A stretch of DNA of 64,000 nt, taken from contig CAMTDV010000030.1 in assembly GCA_947069175.1 (NCBI GenBank), positions 101,518,411 through 101,582,410 of the forward strand, read 5' to 3'. The notes under the pieces are model-generated. The model made no database searches. It saw only the letters and a list, made by a program, of their open reading frames with translations, and was not told the DNA's origin. The position numbers and the translations under genes were made by a program. Of the stretch, positions 19,790 through 33,111 are shown one piece after another. The first letter of the stretch is position 1. The number at the start of each line of letters is the position of its first letter. The stretch is from Scalesia atractyloides (Eukaryota > Streptophyta > Magnoliopsida > Asterales > Asteraceae).

Positions 19790-20073
19790 TAGAGGTGCAC
19801 AAAATAACCGGTTCCTGCCCTACCCGACCCACGGGTACATACCAATACTAGACTCGTGGTTGGAAAAAGAACCTAACCGGAACTGGTTTCACCTCGACCC
19901 GATCAAAACCCGGACCCGAACAGGCCGAAACCCGAAAAAAACCCCTGCCAAACTGGTCAAAAACCCGAACATACCCGGAATCGGTTCCTACCCAACCAGG
20001 TTCTTGACTTAGTTGACCAAACCCGTAACCGGTTCCTACCAGGTTTTTGAAAAACCTGTTTTGTGCCCCTCTA
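19790..20073. mobile_element. hAT-like MITE rich in ACCGG/ACCCG words
   Basis: Ends TAGAGGTGCACAAAA and TTTTGTGCCCCTCTA are inverted repeats, with flanks agtcaaac and gtcaaaac that suggest a slightly altered TSD. It lies within a wider symmetric block from about 19723 (agaggtccaca) to 20205 (tttttgtgcacctta), so two related elements may be nested. Confidence 0.55.
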
Positions 20074-20689
20074 GTCAAAACTGGTTTTTTTGCTTAAACA
20101 GATCCCAGTGAATGGAAAAGTATCGGTTTGATTCCTAATTGGTTCTTGCCAAACCGGTTTTAATGTAGGTTTCGATCTCCAAACCAATTTTTTTGTGCAC
20201 CTTAGTTTCTCTAGTTAATGGTTTTGGGCGAATGGAATGGAAGGCTGATTTATTCAAACCGAACACGAACTATATTTTTATTCATGTTAAAAGAAATTAA
20301 TTGTAACTTGCACACACTTTAAATCGTGTAACTATGACACGGCTCATTTATCTAAATTTAATTGTAACCTACACACAATTTATAGTGTATTGGCCTACAC
20401 TAAAAGCAACTTGACCTGTCCGTTTTGCCACCTCAAACAGTTCGAGTATCATTGCAGTTTTCAGAATGTTATCATTGTTGTATTCATGTTTAAATTGTAA
20501 TTCCTTTTTACAAATTCCAATTCCAACTCTAATTCCTTCAAATTATCATTCCTTTAATAAATTTCAATTCCTTCAAAAAAAAAATTACGCGAACCATAAG
20601 CAATCTTCACTAAACCTAGGCCAGGTGACTAGCTATGAAGAGGAACATTTATAGACATCAATATATTTCTTTTAAAGCATATACCAACT

Positions 20690-20955
20690 TAGCTTTGGTG
20701 ATAAAACATGATAAGACCGGAAAAAATAGTCTCTTCGGATACATGCATTAATCGGCTTTTGTCCTAATCGCTAAGTGCTATGTGCCTTATGTCCAAGGCT
20801 TGAGGCAAACTGCTATCCAGTCAGGGTCACAACAGAAGCAGCCTCCTTATTCCTGCGAGGTAGAGGTAAGGCTGTCTACATTCTACTCTTCTCAAACCCT
20901 ATGTTAGCTTTGCTATTGATGAGATTTATTGGATACGATGATGATGTATAGCACG
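20690..20955 (+). mobile_element. SINE-like repeat, copy 1
   Basis: Contains 'gtgccttatgtccaaggcttga', 'ggtagaggtaaggctgtctac' and 'tagctttgctattg', ending in a GATGATG simple repeat. The same series of phrases appears in reverse at 48127-48500. The 'ggtagaggtaagg...ctac' block with a simple-repeat tail is typical of plant SINE 3' regions. No clear tRNA-type promoter boxes or TSD are visible here. Confidence 0.5.
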
Positions 20956-21200
20956 ACACTAATAATTAGACATCAGAGATTAAAAAAAGTGTTTTGTGAT
21001 GTAAGGGGACAATCGTCAAATGACAACTCATCAATCATGTTGTGATGCCCCATCTTGCCATGTGAAACATTTAAGTTATAAGTATGACCACTAGGTTACA
21101 AAATAACCAAACCCATTGACACAAACACTATTAATATACAACACCATTGTTGAAATGAGAGTAACAACACTCTCAAACTACAAATACACAACACCAAACA

Positions 21201-23617
21201 TTAGCAAGAGACGACACACGTGGATGTGACGGTGGTGGGTCCCTCTAAAACCGAAGCATTAGCGGCTGCGGTTTCAAGGTGTTCCCATGTCAACCGCCGC
21301 CTCTCAGCCACCATAACGGTGGCTGATTTGTCCTCCTCGAACGTGCTTTGGCATGAAAGCACTAATTGTTCATCAACCTCGTTAAACATTTTTAACACGT
21401 TTTGTGCTAGGTTGAGCACCGTGCGGTTCCAATGGTTCTTTGAGTTGTGTTGTAATGATGAGAAGACGATAGGCATGATTACTTGGCGGTTGCACATTAT
21501 GAGATGGTGTATGTGCTCGTTGTTCCATAAGAAGTGCGCTCGTTCGGCAACCTGAACGTTATTACCACCAATTAGCTCGTTAACAACATTAGCAGTTTTG
21601 ATAGAATATTAACTATTTTGTCTAAAGTTTTGATTTTATATGAACAAAAATAATATCTATTATAAATACACTATCAGCAACTTTTGACCCATTAGAGATG
21701 AAACATAGCATGAACCGACCAAAGGTAGAATGCCATTTTTGTCTCTGAGGTTTGGCAATTTTGCGACTTTCGTCCAAAGGTTTGTTTTTCTGTATCGGGA
21801 TCCAAAAGGTTTGAAAATTTTCCATTTTCATCCGGATCATTAACTCCATCCAGTTTTCTCCGTTAAGTCAGGGGTATTTCCATCTTTTTGGTTAACTTAA
21901 AGGGCAATTCGCTCTAAAGATTCGGTCAGGGGTATCTTAAACGCTTGTATACAAAGTGAAAAAGACCGAATTGCCCTTTAAGTTAACAAAAAAGAGGAAA
22001 ATACAGGGTGACTTAACGTGGAAAATGGATGGAGTTCACGAGCCGAATGAAAATGGCAAGATTGCAAACCTTTTGGATCCAGATGTGGAAAAACAAACAT
22101 TTTGACGAAAATCGCAAAACTGGCCAAACCTTAGGGACGAGAATGGCATTTTACTCTAAAAAAATAGCTTATAGAAACCTCCTAAATCATTTCATTTCAA
22201 AAGTAAGATTCTTATTATTATTAATTTATAATCATATTTGCTAAAAAAATTTCTTAAAATATTAGACATGAAGCATTTCAGATCAAAGCACCCAAACTGT
22301 ACAAAATCAACCCATTTTGAGACATAAAACCCACCATTTTGTCACCTATAATTCATCTTATATTTTTTATTTACCTATTATGTATCTATTGTGAACTCAA
22401 AACATCTACTATGTAACAAACAGAAAAAACAGTTATTGGATAACTGAAGCATTTTACAAAAACTCAGAAAATTACCTGAAAATGGTAGCTATCAAGACAA
22501 CTTCTTATACGCCGAAACAACGGAACCATAATCTTTTCAAATTCATCGGTACGGATCAACTCGAGCAACTCTTCCAACTCGCTCAAGAACATCAACTGCT
22601 TCTGACTACTCATGACAGGCCAATATTTCAGCAGCCCGTTTATCACAACACTCGTAAGTTTCGGCTCTTTTTCTATAAACTGAACCACACAACACGTTAG
22701 TTGATGATGATAACTGCCAACAGATTTCGGTTTATGAAGCGGAATTAAAACCCGTGACAAAAACATCTTGTGTTCTTTCTTTAACGGTAACGCAAATCCG
22801 CTAATAACACTCCCAAATATCTCCAATAGTTCAGCAATCCCGTTGTGTTTTTCAGTTTCGAACACAAACCGGTAAATAACGTTGCTGAAGGACATCCGAA
22901 TAAACGGTCGATGAACCATGAATTTGCCGTAAATCCTATGTAAAACTGACTTCAAACAATCGCGTTCTCGTGGGTCCTCGGAATCGAAGAGATTGAGTAA
23001 TCTTAACAAGAACGGATGATCGATGTATTGTTTAGCGATTTTCGGATCGAGAGAACTTAAACTAACGAATCTAAGGAGGATTTCGTAAACAAGTTGTAGA
23101 TGTGACCACGCTGGATCAAACCACGGATCGTCATCTTCCGTTTTGCCACGTGACGAGTTCGAGTACTTCGGCGGAAACTCACGAAAAAGATTGTCACCAC
23201 ATGTTTTACATATCGCTGACATGGCGGGTTCGGTGAGTTTTACGGAATCCGAAACAAGAAAATCAAGAATCTCGACTAAAACTTGGCGTTTTTGATCTTT
23301 TTCCGCATCATCTTTATCTTGATCGTTGAAATCGTATGTAACGGAGCACAGATTCAACTTACTGATCAAAAGTCTTGGTTTTTCGGAGTTTTGGACGTCG
23401 TTAAACGGTATATGAGGCTGGATCATATCGCCATTCGATGTCGGGAATATAGATGATGACATTTTCTTCACAACGTTTAATCGAGTTGAAATGACGTTAC
23501 AAGTGTTGGTGAAACCGCCATTGTTGGTTAAATCAGTGGCTGCATTGCGTCCGTCTGAACAATTTTGATTCGATTTTGACGATTTTCGGGGAGTTTTGCG
23601 AGAATCTGTTTAAGCAT
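21201..23617 (-). CDS. PP2A B' (B56) regulatory subunit, two coding exons, one-base frame break
   Basis: Targeting subunit of protein phosphatase 2A; its HEAT-like repeats hold the catalytic core and select substrates. Exon 1 ends 22476 (tttcag|gtaatt) in the conserved SCLDSYHFQ; exon 2 is 21551-21201 and opens VAERAHFLWNNEHI, so the splice is in phase. Family blocks include DPAWSHLQLVYEILLRFVSL, IDHPFLLRLLNLFDSEDPRE and RDCLKSVLHRIYGKF in exon 1, and HWNRTVLNLAQNVLKMFNEVD in exon 2. The family-typical N-terminus MLKQILAKLP starts at ATG 23617 but is 146 bases from the in-frame codon at 23471, so one base is missing, most simply in the CCCC run near 23588. With that base the protein would be about 497 residues, normal for the family. 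I think sequence error is likelier than loss of function. A MITE lies in the intron. Confidence 0.9.
21724..22156. mobile_element. Mutator-like MITE in the PP2A B' intron
   Basis: Long inverted arms: left starts ggtagaatgccatttttgtc and right ends ggcattttactc. Inner blocks such as ccaaaggtttg, ttttggatccag and gggcaattcg/cgaattgccc are arranged symmetrically. Same family as 45846-46262 and 55420-55741. Confidence 0.7.
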
Positions 23618-23651
23618 AGTAGAAAAAGTCGAATTTGCAGCCAGTAATAAG

Positions 23652-24840
23652 CCTGAAATATGAATAACAGAATCATCATTAGCAAAATTTCTCAAGAAAT
23701 TCATGTTTAAGGCATACAAAGTTGAAAAAAAATTCATAACTAAAAGTATGAATATTAATTAAAATTAATGCATCAAACACCATTATCACCTCATTCAAGA
23801 ACAAGTTCAATCATGATCTCACTATGAGAATTATTAAACTTCCAAGAAAATATTTCAAGAAAAACTAAAAATACTCAAAGCTATGTCTGATTGATCTCAT
23901 CTTTATAAAAAAAAATAATTAAAAAAAACTTTTCAAGAAAACCTAATAATATAATACCAATTGTTATGATCTCATCTCATATAAGAAATTTTCAACTTTT
24001 CAAGAAAATCAATATGAAAGATAACTCATTTTAGATTAAAAATTTTGAATATCAAAATACTGATTACTGTCATCTTGTTTTGTATGATAAATTTACAACT
24101 TTTCAAGAATATATTTCAAGATAATCTAAAACAATATAACTCATTTTAAATTAAAAATTTTGAAAATCAAAAAATACTGATGGCTGTCATCTTGTGTTGT
24201 ATGATAAATTTACAACTTTTCAAACAAATATTTCAAGATAATCTAACACACTAACACTACTTGTTCATACACACAGATCTAAAACAAGCTAAAAAAATTT
24301 TTTTTTTAAAAAAGTGAAAAAAACAAGAAGTTTGTAGATCTGAAACTGAGATCAGGATTTACTAACTCACCTAAAAGAAATGTGAAATATAAATTGTGAA
24401 GAAATCCCAGATCAAAAAAAGCCCTAAAGCCCCAAAATTTGAACAAAAGGATACAACTTTTAACAAATATATGTCAGCAAACTGAAACAGAATATAAAAT
24501 TTTGATAATGCCAGTAGGGTTTTGTCAAATAGCAACATGTGTTTACATTAAAAGATTGTAGAAGACAGCAATAATATAATCTAAAAGTCAGAGCACTGGA
24601 GATTCAGGTGGTGTTTGCAGAAGATCTTTACATACACAAATATATATTCATATATTTTATTTTATATACATATAGAGAGAGAGAGAATATATATAACTGA
24701 GCTTTCAGGGACAAAAATGGACATGGGTTTGGAGAGAGAAGCAGAGAGAAGAAGGCATGCAAGTAGTGAGAGAGAAAGGTGGAGGAGAGAGAATTTTCAG
24801 GTTAAAAGCTTGAGATTGAAGACATAATAATAATGGTGAA
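23652..24840 (-). other. Predicted PP2A B' 5' leader with leader intron
   Basis: On the minus strand, acceptor ttcatatttcag precedes 23652 (35 bases before the ATG) and donor ttttag|gtgagt ends a leader exon at 24371, giving a 718-base intron. The leader exon upstream is CT-rich (about 24690-24800) with GA and TA microsatellites at 24640-24695. The transcription start is not determined. Confidence 0.45.
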
Positions 24841-26362
24841 AATGGAGCCCATTTCTCTGTGTTTTGTTTTTCTTGTTTGGGCTATGTGGTATGGTGTTCG
24901 AAGCATGACCCGTCACGTAGATTGGGTGTGAGGATGGGGCAAAGATGATGGAGGAGGGAAATGGAAGATGGGCCTAAAATATATATATATAAGTTGTATG
25001 TATATGTGTGTGTGAGTGTGGTTTTGTTTTTTTGCTCGCGGCATCAACGGTTGGCCAGGCCGGGCATGCCGTTGCCTGGGAGCGAAATGGTGTTGGCGGC
25101 GCCGAGCCATGCCGACCCCCCCATACCGCATGGCCTTATGTAAGGATCCAAGAAATGGTTTTTAGTTTGAACTTAAAGGACCGTTATTGTTACAATCAGA
25201 AATTCAGATTATTAAATAAATTAAATAAAAATTAAGAAAACAATAGATATATAAAAATAATAATATAAAGTTTGATAAAGAAATTTTGTAACTACTTGTT
25301 TTTTAATGGCTGATGTCTTAAACTCTTTTATAATATTATCAAAATCCAAAAATAAGGTTGTATAAAAGAACATAACAACATTGTAAAGTTAAAGCTACTT
25401 GTAATGGAATCAAGTGGTAACTTTTTAACATAAAAACAACTTTTTGACCGAGAAGGGCGTGAAAGGTTCCTCCATAAATTGTGTCGCGCTTGTGAGAGAT
25501 GGAAGAATGACGGGCTCGTGGAAATCAACCAATCACATACTTTGTTTCTTTTTTTAATTTATTAGATTCAAAGATTATTTAAAATGAGTGGTGGGTAGTC
25601 AATACTTGTAAAACCATTACATGCTAAAAGTGGAAAAAAAGTAAAAAGTAAGTAAGAACTATGCCTACATAATTAATAGTAATAGTAATGTGGCACTAGT
25701 TTTATGGTTTTATGATGTGATAGTAAAAATGTATTAAAATCACAAAATAAGTAATATGCCAAGCTACATAGCAAGTTAGGCACAAACAAGCTAAATGTAA
25801 ACAAACTAGGACTTTTAATACGTTAAATCATAAAGACAGCTTTGAAATTTGATTACCTAAAAAAGTAGAACATAAACGATTAGCTAAAGATATAGAATAC
25901 ATATATTTACAAATCCATGACATCCTTGAAAGCATTTAAAAACAATACAACATTTTGGTAACAATTAACGATCATATTTATGTCTATTGTAAGCTATAGA
26001 AGACACCTTCAATGACTGATTCTCGATCCTAAAGATATATTATTAGTAGTTGTGGTTATCCATATTGTGTGAACCATTAGCTCTTAATTTGTAATTTGTC
26101 ATCTAAAGTGAATAACAACTCACTTGATTCATTTTGCAACAACATGACTTAGTAACACCCTTATTAAGTTTCTCAAACCGAATATAGTATATTGTTGGGT
26201 TGATTTGAGTTTGCTTTATGAGTATAGCTTTACATGGTCTATCATAATTTTGATATATAAGAAAAAACTTACTTCAAAATTTAATATAATAAATTAAAAC
26301 GCTTTTGACAAACAATCAAAAGAATAGACACTTTTTAGTTTTTATATATTATCGTAATAGTA

Positions 26363-26684
26363 TACGGTGTGGAGGATTTAAAAATGAGGCGTTATGTGAC
26401 ATGTAAGTACGCATCAGACTTAGGGTGTGGTGCAAAAACAGAAAGCGTGGGAGTGGTGTGGTTAGTGCATTGCGTTTTTATATATAAGAAAAAATAAACA
26501 TCAACCAATTAAAACACACTCAAAATCCACTCAACAATCAAGAGTCTTCACCTCACAACCCAAATGTCCCCCACGCTGGTGGAAACTCCCCACCCTCATC
26601 ACCACGCTATGTCCACGCCACCACAAGGGGTGGTGTTCGTGGCGTGAAAAGACCACCATGCTACTTTTCTACGTCCACACTGTG
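26363..26684. mobile_element. G-rich Harbinger-like MITE
   Basis: Ends tacggtgtgga and tccacactgtg are near-inverted repeats. The interior runs from GTGTGG/GTGGGA words to CCACGCC/CCACCAC words, so the element folds back. Same family as the interrupted copy at 29724-44141. Confidence 0.5.
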
Positions 26685-26980
26685 TTGTCTAATATCGTTT
26701 GGAGTTTTTTGTTTTTTTTTTTAATTTGGGAATTTTAACAAAAGAGAAAAAACTATAAAACAACTGTACTTTATTTATTTGATAATTTGTCGAAATTTAC
26801 CAATGCAAATGCGTGTAAACATTATTGTTAAATACCATATTTTCGTTGCACGTATGAACACTTGTGGTAGTGGTATAAAGTAAAATCCATGGTTAATTAT
26901 ATAATGCTAATTACACATCTTTATGGTCGGCACAAAATAATATAATGTTTGATGACATACGTTTTGTATTTTATATATTG

Positions 26981-27208
26981 TCAGATAAAACTGTGTTTTA
27001 ATTGATTTCGTCATTGTTAAATGGCTTATATCTTTTGCTTATAATCATCTATAAAAAAATTTATTTAATACTTGTATAAATCACATATAATATATCAGAT
27101 AAAACTGTTTTTTTAATTGATTTCGTCATTGTTAAATGGCTTATATCTTTTGCTTATAATCATCTATAAAAAATATAATAGTTGTATAAATCACATATAA
27201 ATATAATA
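26981..27208. repeat. 114-bp tandem duplication
   Basis: Two adjacent copies start at 26981 and 27095 and share phrases such as 'aattgatttcgtcattgtta' and 'gcttataatcatctataaa' with few differences. It is non-coding. Confidence 0.85.
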
Positions 27209-29723
27209 ACTAATTTTTACAAGTCACTTTTAATATATAACTAATTTTAGAAAAAATTGTTCAAGGGGGTTGCCCTTTGACACGGCTAAGTATACGCTAT
27301 CCTCTTGACCCCATTGCTTGTCAAAGCCGAAAATCAAATTAGTTTCACAGGAGTGTACGCTTTACATCTCATAACTCGTAACGAAACTTACTCGATTTCT
27401 ATTTGATAACAAGTAAATTCTAGTTACCTAAAATACTATTATGACATAAAAAGCACCAACACTTGTATTTTCCCTTTTATTTTGTTTTTAGCTAATGATG
27501 GTTTGTACTTAAATTTACTATTTGACATATTTGGGAAATCTAAGGGTTAACCGGTTGGGTTGATGGATATATATGATATGATTATGTTTGGTGATGTTGC
27601 TAGAATGTGTTAATGGTTTGTATTTGGCATGGAGTTGCAATTGGCCAGCTAGAGAGTTTCGGGAAGCATGGAACTAGATGAATGCGAAGCAGTAAGGAAA
27701 ATCAGGGAGTCTATTCCATTTGTTGTTGTATTTGTTTTGTTATTTGTTTATATTCTCTCAATTTTACCACCTATACGCCATGATATTGTAAATTTCAAAA
27801 TTCATCTAAAAGAATTGACACATAACTTTTTTTAGATTGTGATGTTTTCTTCTCATTTAGAATGATTATTTGTCGATAAAAAGGAATCGTTCGGACCCGT
27901 TTTCTAATAATATAATTAACAAAATATATAATGGTGCTCTTTTGGTTGAATTCCTTTTAAATGTATCACATGTGTTGGGCTAATAATACAATGTCTCTTC
28001 GCTACTTATTATCATGCCCATGTGAACATGATTGTTCATCAAGGAAAAGAAACTTTGATTCATAACTTATATGATAATATAAAGAAATAAATTAATAAAA
28101 TAACATTACACTTAAGTTGGTAATTCGTTGGGTAATTATTCTCAATAATGTTTCAACTTTGGTAATTATTATTTTTATGAATGAGTAGTTACTTAGTTTG
28201 TCAATTCAAATAAGCAAATCAGTGATTATATAAAAAAAAAAAACTCTTGGATGTGACAAGGCACCCTTATCATGAAAAAAGAAGTGTTGCACTAGTTTGC
28301 ATATTTTACTTTGTAAAACAAACTAATTTAATAATCTAAAAAGTCATATCAATTAAAGAATGTCATATAATTAGTAAATTACCAAATTAATTTATTTCAA
28401 AAGAGCTACTAAATTGATACACTATCGAGCATAATTATGAAAATAAACCTTGGGTCTAATTATTAATTTTTTTTTCGTGTAAATATTGTTTGATGACTTT
28501 GATTGACTTACATTTGACATACATATGAGTGTGGTTTTATACGTAATTGCTTTGGACATTTCCCTAAATTGTGAGAGGTCACTATCACATATATAGATAT
28601 AGATTAAATACATTTGGCTGTACCCTTGAAACATTTATTAATCATATAATTTGGAAATCCAGATATGCAAATGACCTCTCTGAGTCGGAAAAATGTGTCT
28701 TTAAGGCTTTAACGAAATAGATAGTATAAACTATTTTCTAACAACAATTAAAGTTATAGCAATAAACAAAATGACAAAATCTTAGAATTCGAATTCAGAT
28801 TGCCACTGCCTGTGTCGTTTGATATTTGCCGCTTCATTGTTATTGTTATTATTATTTTGAAAATAATATGGGTATTGGCTAACACCTAAGGGTCTTAACT
28901 TATAATATTTTATAGATTTAAATTAGCATTATAAGTTTTTTATTTTATATGGGCTTTCTATTTATAAAAAATATATGTGTAATAATGTATATAGGATTTT
29001 TTTAATTTTTTTTAAATGTGCCCCAAGGGCGTTCATGACTTAAGAACGAATGTGCATGCAATTTAGAAATACTTAAGAAGGAATGTGTTTTATCTCTGAA
29101 AATGTGTATCACAAAACGACCAGAGACTTACATTTTATAGTTGGAAAACTATTGTCACCTTTCGTTAAATGACAACAGTTCGTGAGATATTAGTTTGCTA
29201 TCAAAAATGGTTGGCGGTTATTCAATTATCATAACTAGTAACTTAGTTTATGATGATGATTGGTTCTGGCATCCCAATTATTGATAAGTATACTTTTGGT
29301 TGCAATTACCAATGCTGACATCACTAGTTACCAATGTTTAGAATTAATATTGAAAAAATATATAATACGTAACAATACAACACGATACGATAAAATACAA
29401 AACATATAAAATTAATATTTAAAAAACAATAAACACCTACATTTGCCATATTGAACACCAAAAATTCATCTAGATCGTACGAACAGCCGTCAGACACAGA
29501 CCATAATGAAATGTTACATTGTCCCCCTCCTTGATATATTGAACCACGTTTACCGCGGCCCTCCCATTTAATGATTTTGAGACAAAAATGTACTAAAAAA
29601 TAAAGGTGATAGTGGCTTGGGTCATGAGCCCACCCTTAGGGTAACGGTTTTGGATGGTGGATTAGAGGTGGGTGACATGACGTCTATGTGGAGGGTCATG
29701 ACCACACCCTTTAGCCTAAGACC

Positions 29724-29898
29724 ATACGGTGTGGGCGTCAAAACACGGCGTTGTTGTCAGTCCACACCCACAAAACCACCCCGTGCCTGGCATTGTGCTT
29801 AGCACTTGAGAATTTCCACTGGCATGGGGGCAAATGTGTGGGTGAAGTTGAGACTTTTTGATTGGTGGGTGTAGTTTAAGTTTGTTTTGATTGGTTGA
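29724..29898. mobile_element. Left part of a MITE split by the retrotransposon
   Basis: The left half begins at ccatacggtgtggg. The right half resumes after the retrotransposon at 44000 and ends about 44141 with caccgtgtag, complementary to the left end. The right half also matches the ends of the related blocks at 5085-5120 and 8695-8740 ('gtgtcgct..acg'). Confidence 0.5.
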
Positions 29899-30865
29899 TG
29901 AAGAAACCCTAGATCAACTAGACCGGAGTCAAGGTAGATCAATGGAATGGCTGCATAAAAGGGTTAACCCTCCGTTTGGTTTCACGATGGATGATGACTA
30001 GAACAATACTCCGGCTGATCCTGCAAACAGAACACCGTTAGCTCGCCACGGGGAGAAGAGGGGTTCTCTCCGTGACCACCCTCCGGCATGAAAATAAGTA
30101 CAGGTAGTCGGAAGTAAGTATTGTAAGTGAGAGAGTAGTTGAGTGTGAATACCTTTCCTTGAACTCCATGTTACTTATTTATAGCCGTGTTTGGCGCCAA
30201 AAAGAGAGATGGTTAACTTTAAGGGAATCTTTTGTTATTCCGATAACGTTTGTTGGCAATTGTTAGTGCACACGGATCGTGAGCTCATCAGCGTTTAGGG
30301 AGGCGCCACGTGTCAGCATGAGATCACTACATCTTATAAATGTGAGCATGCCATCACCGTGATCTTCCTCAGCCGTCCAGATGCTGTCATGTGGCAATTG
30401 GTTATAACCGAAAAGATGCTAATGGCTTCTAGAAGGTTTCACAGCTGTTACCCATCTATTATTCGCCACGTGTACATTCTGTTAGAACAGAAAAGATTCC
30501 CTTTTGCTTCTACACCAAGTTAAGGATTTTGCTAAGGGAAACTTTTAGGATTTACTGTTTCCTTGCGTAAGAAGCGCAAGTTAGTTAACTGAACTTCCTT
30601 CTTTTCCTTGCTGCTTAGCGCAACGTTTGGTGGATGCTTGCTTTGATATAAATATCTGCGCAAGGTTTGCGCATGGAGCATTATCAAACAAGAATGTTCA
30701 AGGTTAACTTTGAACTGCGCAGCGGAGTATTAAATGAAGCATTATCAAACAAGAATGTTTCAAGGTTAACTTTGAACCTTGCGCGAGCCCGCGCAAGGTA
30801 GTTAAATGAAGCATTATCAAACAAGAATGTTCAAGGTTAACTTTGAACCTTGCGTGAGCCCGCGC

Positions 30866-33100
30866 TGTCACACCCAACCCGCAGCGAAAATGGTGATCGG
30901 GGCATGATTGGGTTTCATCAAAGCTCATGACATTTACTATAAAGTTTCATATTTATTATTTCTCTTTAAAGAAGAAGTTACAATAAACATACAAATACAT
31001 CATGCTCAAATACATTTTCATTCAAATTACAAACTAGAATACAATTACAAAGGAAAACAAAACTAAACATTTATTCCGAGGCAATTAACTTGTTTATTCT
31101 TCTAGGCCATCCTATGTGTTTCTTTTCTCAACTGGATCACCTGTATCATGTGTAAAATAGGGTTTTGGGTCAACAAAAGTTGGCGAGTGAATCTTATTTA
31201 ATATTTAAAAGGATTAGTTATATTGGTTATTTGAATAAAATTGTGCATAACCAAATATGAATAAACGTAAATGTAAACTTAATCACAAAACACATAATAT
31301 CAATAAATGCAAAAGCACACACACCAAATGAATGAACAATGAGATCAAGGCTCAATCAAACGGAGCCGATCGAATGAGGCACGCGTTGTTCAACTCGTCT
31401 CCCACGAGGAACTGATGGGCCAATGAATGTTTTGCACGCAACTTGACAAAATGTAAACACGTATTACAACAAACAATATTTACATCATAAGTTTAGGTCA
31501 TATAATGGTAATAGCATAAGTTTGAATAAATGTAATAATTATAGCGACACATGATACACCCCAAAACATGAATAAGAATTCACTCACAGTGGGTGCGTTC
31601 CTTGATGACGATGAATGCGTACGAATTTTTGGATTTGATCGACGAGGAAAACTAACCTAAAATAATAACGAAATGGTTCGGTAAATAAATGGATTTTATT
31701 TGAGATTAATATTTTTAATTCATAATCTTAATAGGAGTTTTAGATTTATTTTTGCGAGTTTAAAGACGTTTTCTAACTTTAAAAATATTATTTTTAAGTA
31801 TTTTTAATTGATTTTTAAATTAAATAAATAAATAAAAATTTGACTTTTTTTTGGACCGTTGACCGTGAGACCGTTGACCGGTCGGACTGTGATTAAGTGT
31901 GCGCTGAGTGAGGTTCGAACTCGTGACCTCTCGTATGCGTGCACGCAGCTCTACCAACTGAGCTACGTGTCTAACCCGAAATATTTCTGATTTTAATTAT
32001 ATTTATATACTGTTTCGATTATTCAGAATTTTATTTAATTTAAAAAGAATTTTAATTATTGAATCGGGGAAGGTTACGAGTCTCGAACCCGCGATCACAC
32101 CAACAACTTGCACCCAGCCCAACCAACTGGGCTGGGTGTCTAACCCATAATAAACTGAATTTATTTTATATTTATACACATACTGAAGCGAATCTGATTA
32201 AGCTTGTTTAAAAAGGAACATTTTATTTCAGAAGTCGAAGCAAGTGTGGCTCGAACCCGGGATGTGCGCGTTGAAATTGCACACAGTCCACCGCTGGACT
32301 GTGTGTCTAACCCAGTTAAAATACTGATTTTAATTACATTCATAAACAACTCATGTTCATCTTCTTCATAAAACTCAGATTCGAACACAGATTAGTTAAA
32401 CATTTGATTTTACTGCTCTGTTGTTTTAGAGTTTGAACAACTAAATTGAATAGAACTGACAAAAGATTAAGATTGCATACCGAACACAGGGGCTTGGTTT
32501 TCCGGTGACTAACTCCGGCAGTTTCAGTAATCTCGGCGACTTGCAGGTTGAGCAGAGAGTTGAGCCGAAGGTTCGAGAGCAGTTTGGGTAATGTTTTGAG
32601 ACAGTATGCGAGTGAAATTGAGATGAGATGCATCGATATTTATAGTGCCCATTATCAACACTTGATTTCGGTTTCAAAAGTTCGGTCAAGATGTAATTTT
32701 CTAACTGATTGCATAACCGATTAGGGATTGTTGACTCCTTGATTGAGTCTATCGGTTACATTCGAGGATTGACGAGGAAATCCGGTTTCCTTGATGATAG
32801 CCGGCGACTTCGCGCGACTGTTTCTGGTTTGAATCCGGATCAAAGGAAATGTGATTACAAATACATAATTGTTCCGAGATGTAGCAGATGTGGGCAAGTG
32901 GTGTAGTGGTGTGTTGTTTGTTTGTTGTACCAGCTGACCCGGGTCTCATTTCATTTTTTATTCGCTTATTTTTTTTATTATTAATTATGTTTTTAAATTC
33001 AAATTGTTATATTAATTAATTATATGTTTAAAATTAATTAAAAGAGCAATAATATAATTGAGGATTTACACGGGATTTAATTGCATTATTAAACGAAGCA
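30866..33100. mobile_element. Unclassified 2.2-kb insertion with tRNA-like cassettes
   Basis: Starts abruptly with tgtcacacccaacccgcagc inside the LTR hairpin repeat. The opening resembles LTR starts (TGTCACACC), but no matching end or TSD is found, and the right border near 33085-33110 is blurred by the host repeat. No convincing protein is encoded. Three tRNA-like segments lie in the middle (31905-32312). It could be a solo LTR or a non-autonomous element. Confidence 0.5.
31905..32312 (-). repeat. Three tandem tRNA-like cassettes
   Basis: Each cassette is about 70 bp, followed by 'gtctaaccc' on the plus strand, with a spacing of about 160 bp. Read on the minus strand, the first (31975-31905) has a textbook A box (TAGCTCAGTTGGTAGAGC), then AGGTC and a B-box-like GAGTTCGAACCTC. 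The second (about 32143-32065) keeps GCCCAGTTGGTTGGGC and GCGGGTTCGAGAC. The third (about 32312-32240) keeps GTCCAGCGGTGGACT and CGGGTTCGAGCC. Anticodon and acceptor stems do not pair properly, so these are not functional tRNA genes. Confidence 0.55.
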
Positions 33101-33111
33101 GATTCTTTGGA

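Larger units (their letters stand above)
24841..29723. other. Gene-poor AT-rich region
   Basis: No protein or RNA gene is supported. It holds a short GC-rich island (about 25028-25135, imperfectly palindromic GGCCGGGCATGCC words, possibly a MITE scrap), a G-rich MITE (26363-26684) and a two-copy tandem repeat (26981-27208). The remainder, including 27300-29600, is plain AT-rich sequence with only short ORFs. Confidence 0.6.

Noticed and set aside
31905..31975. A functional tRNA gene on the minus strand
   Set aside because: The A box and T loop look good, but the anticodon stem and acceptor stem do not pair and the unit is repeated in decayed form nearby.
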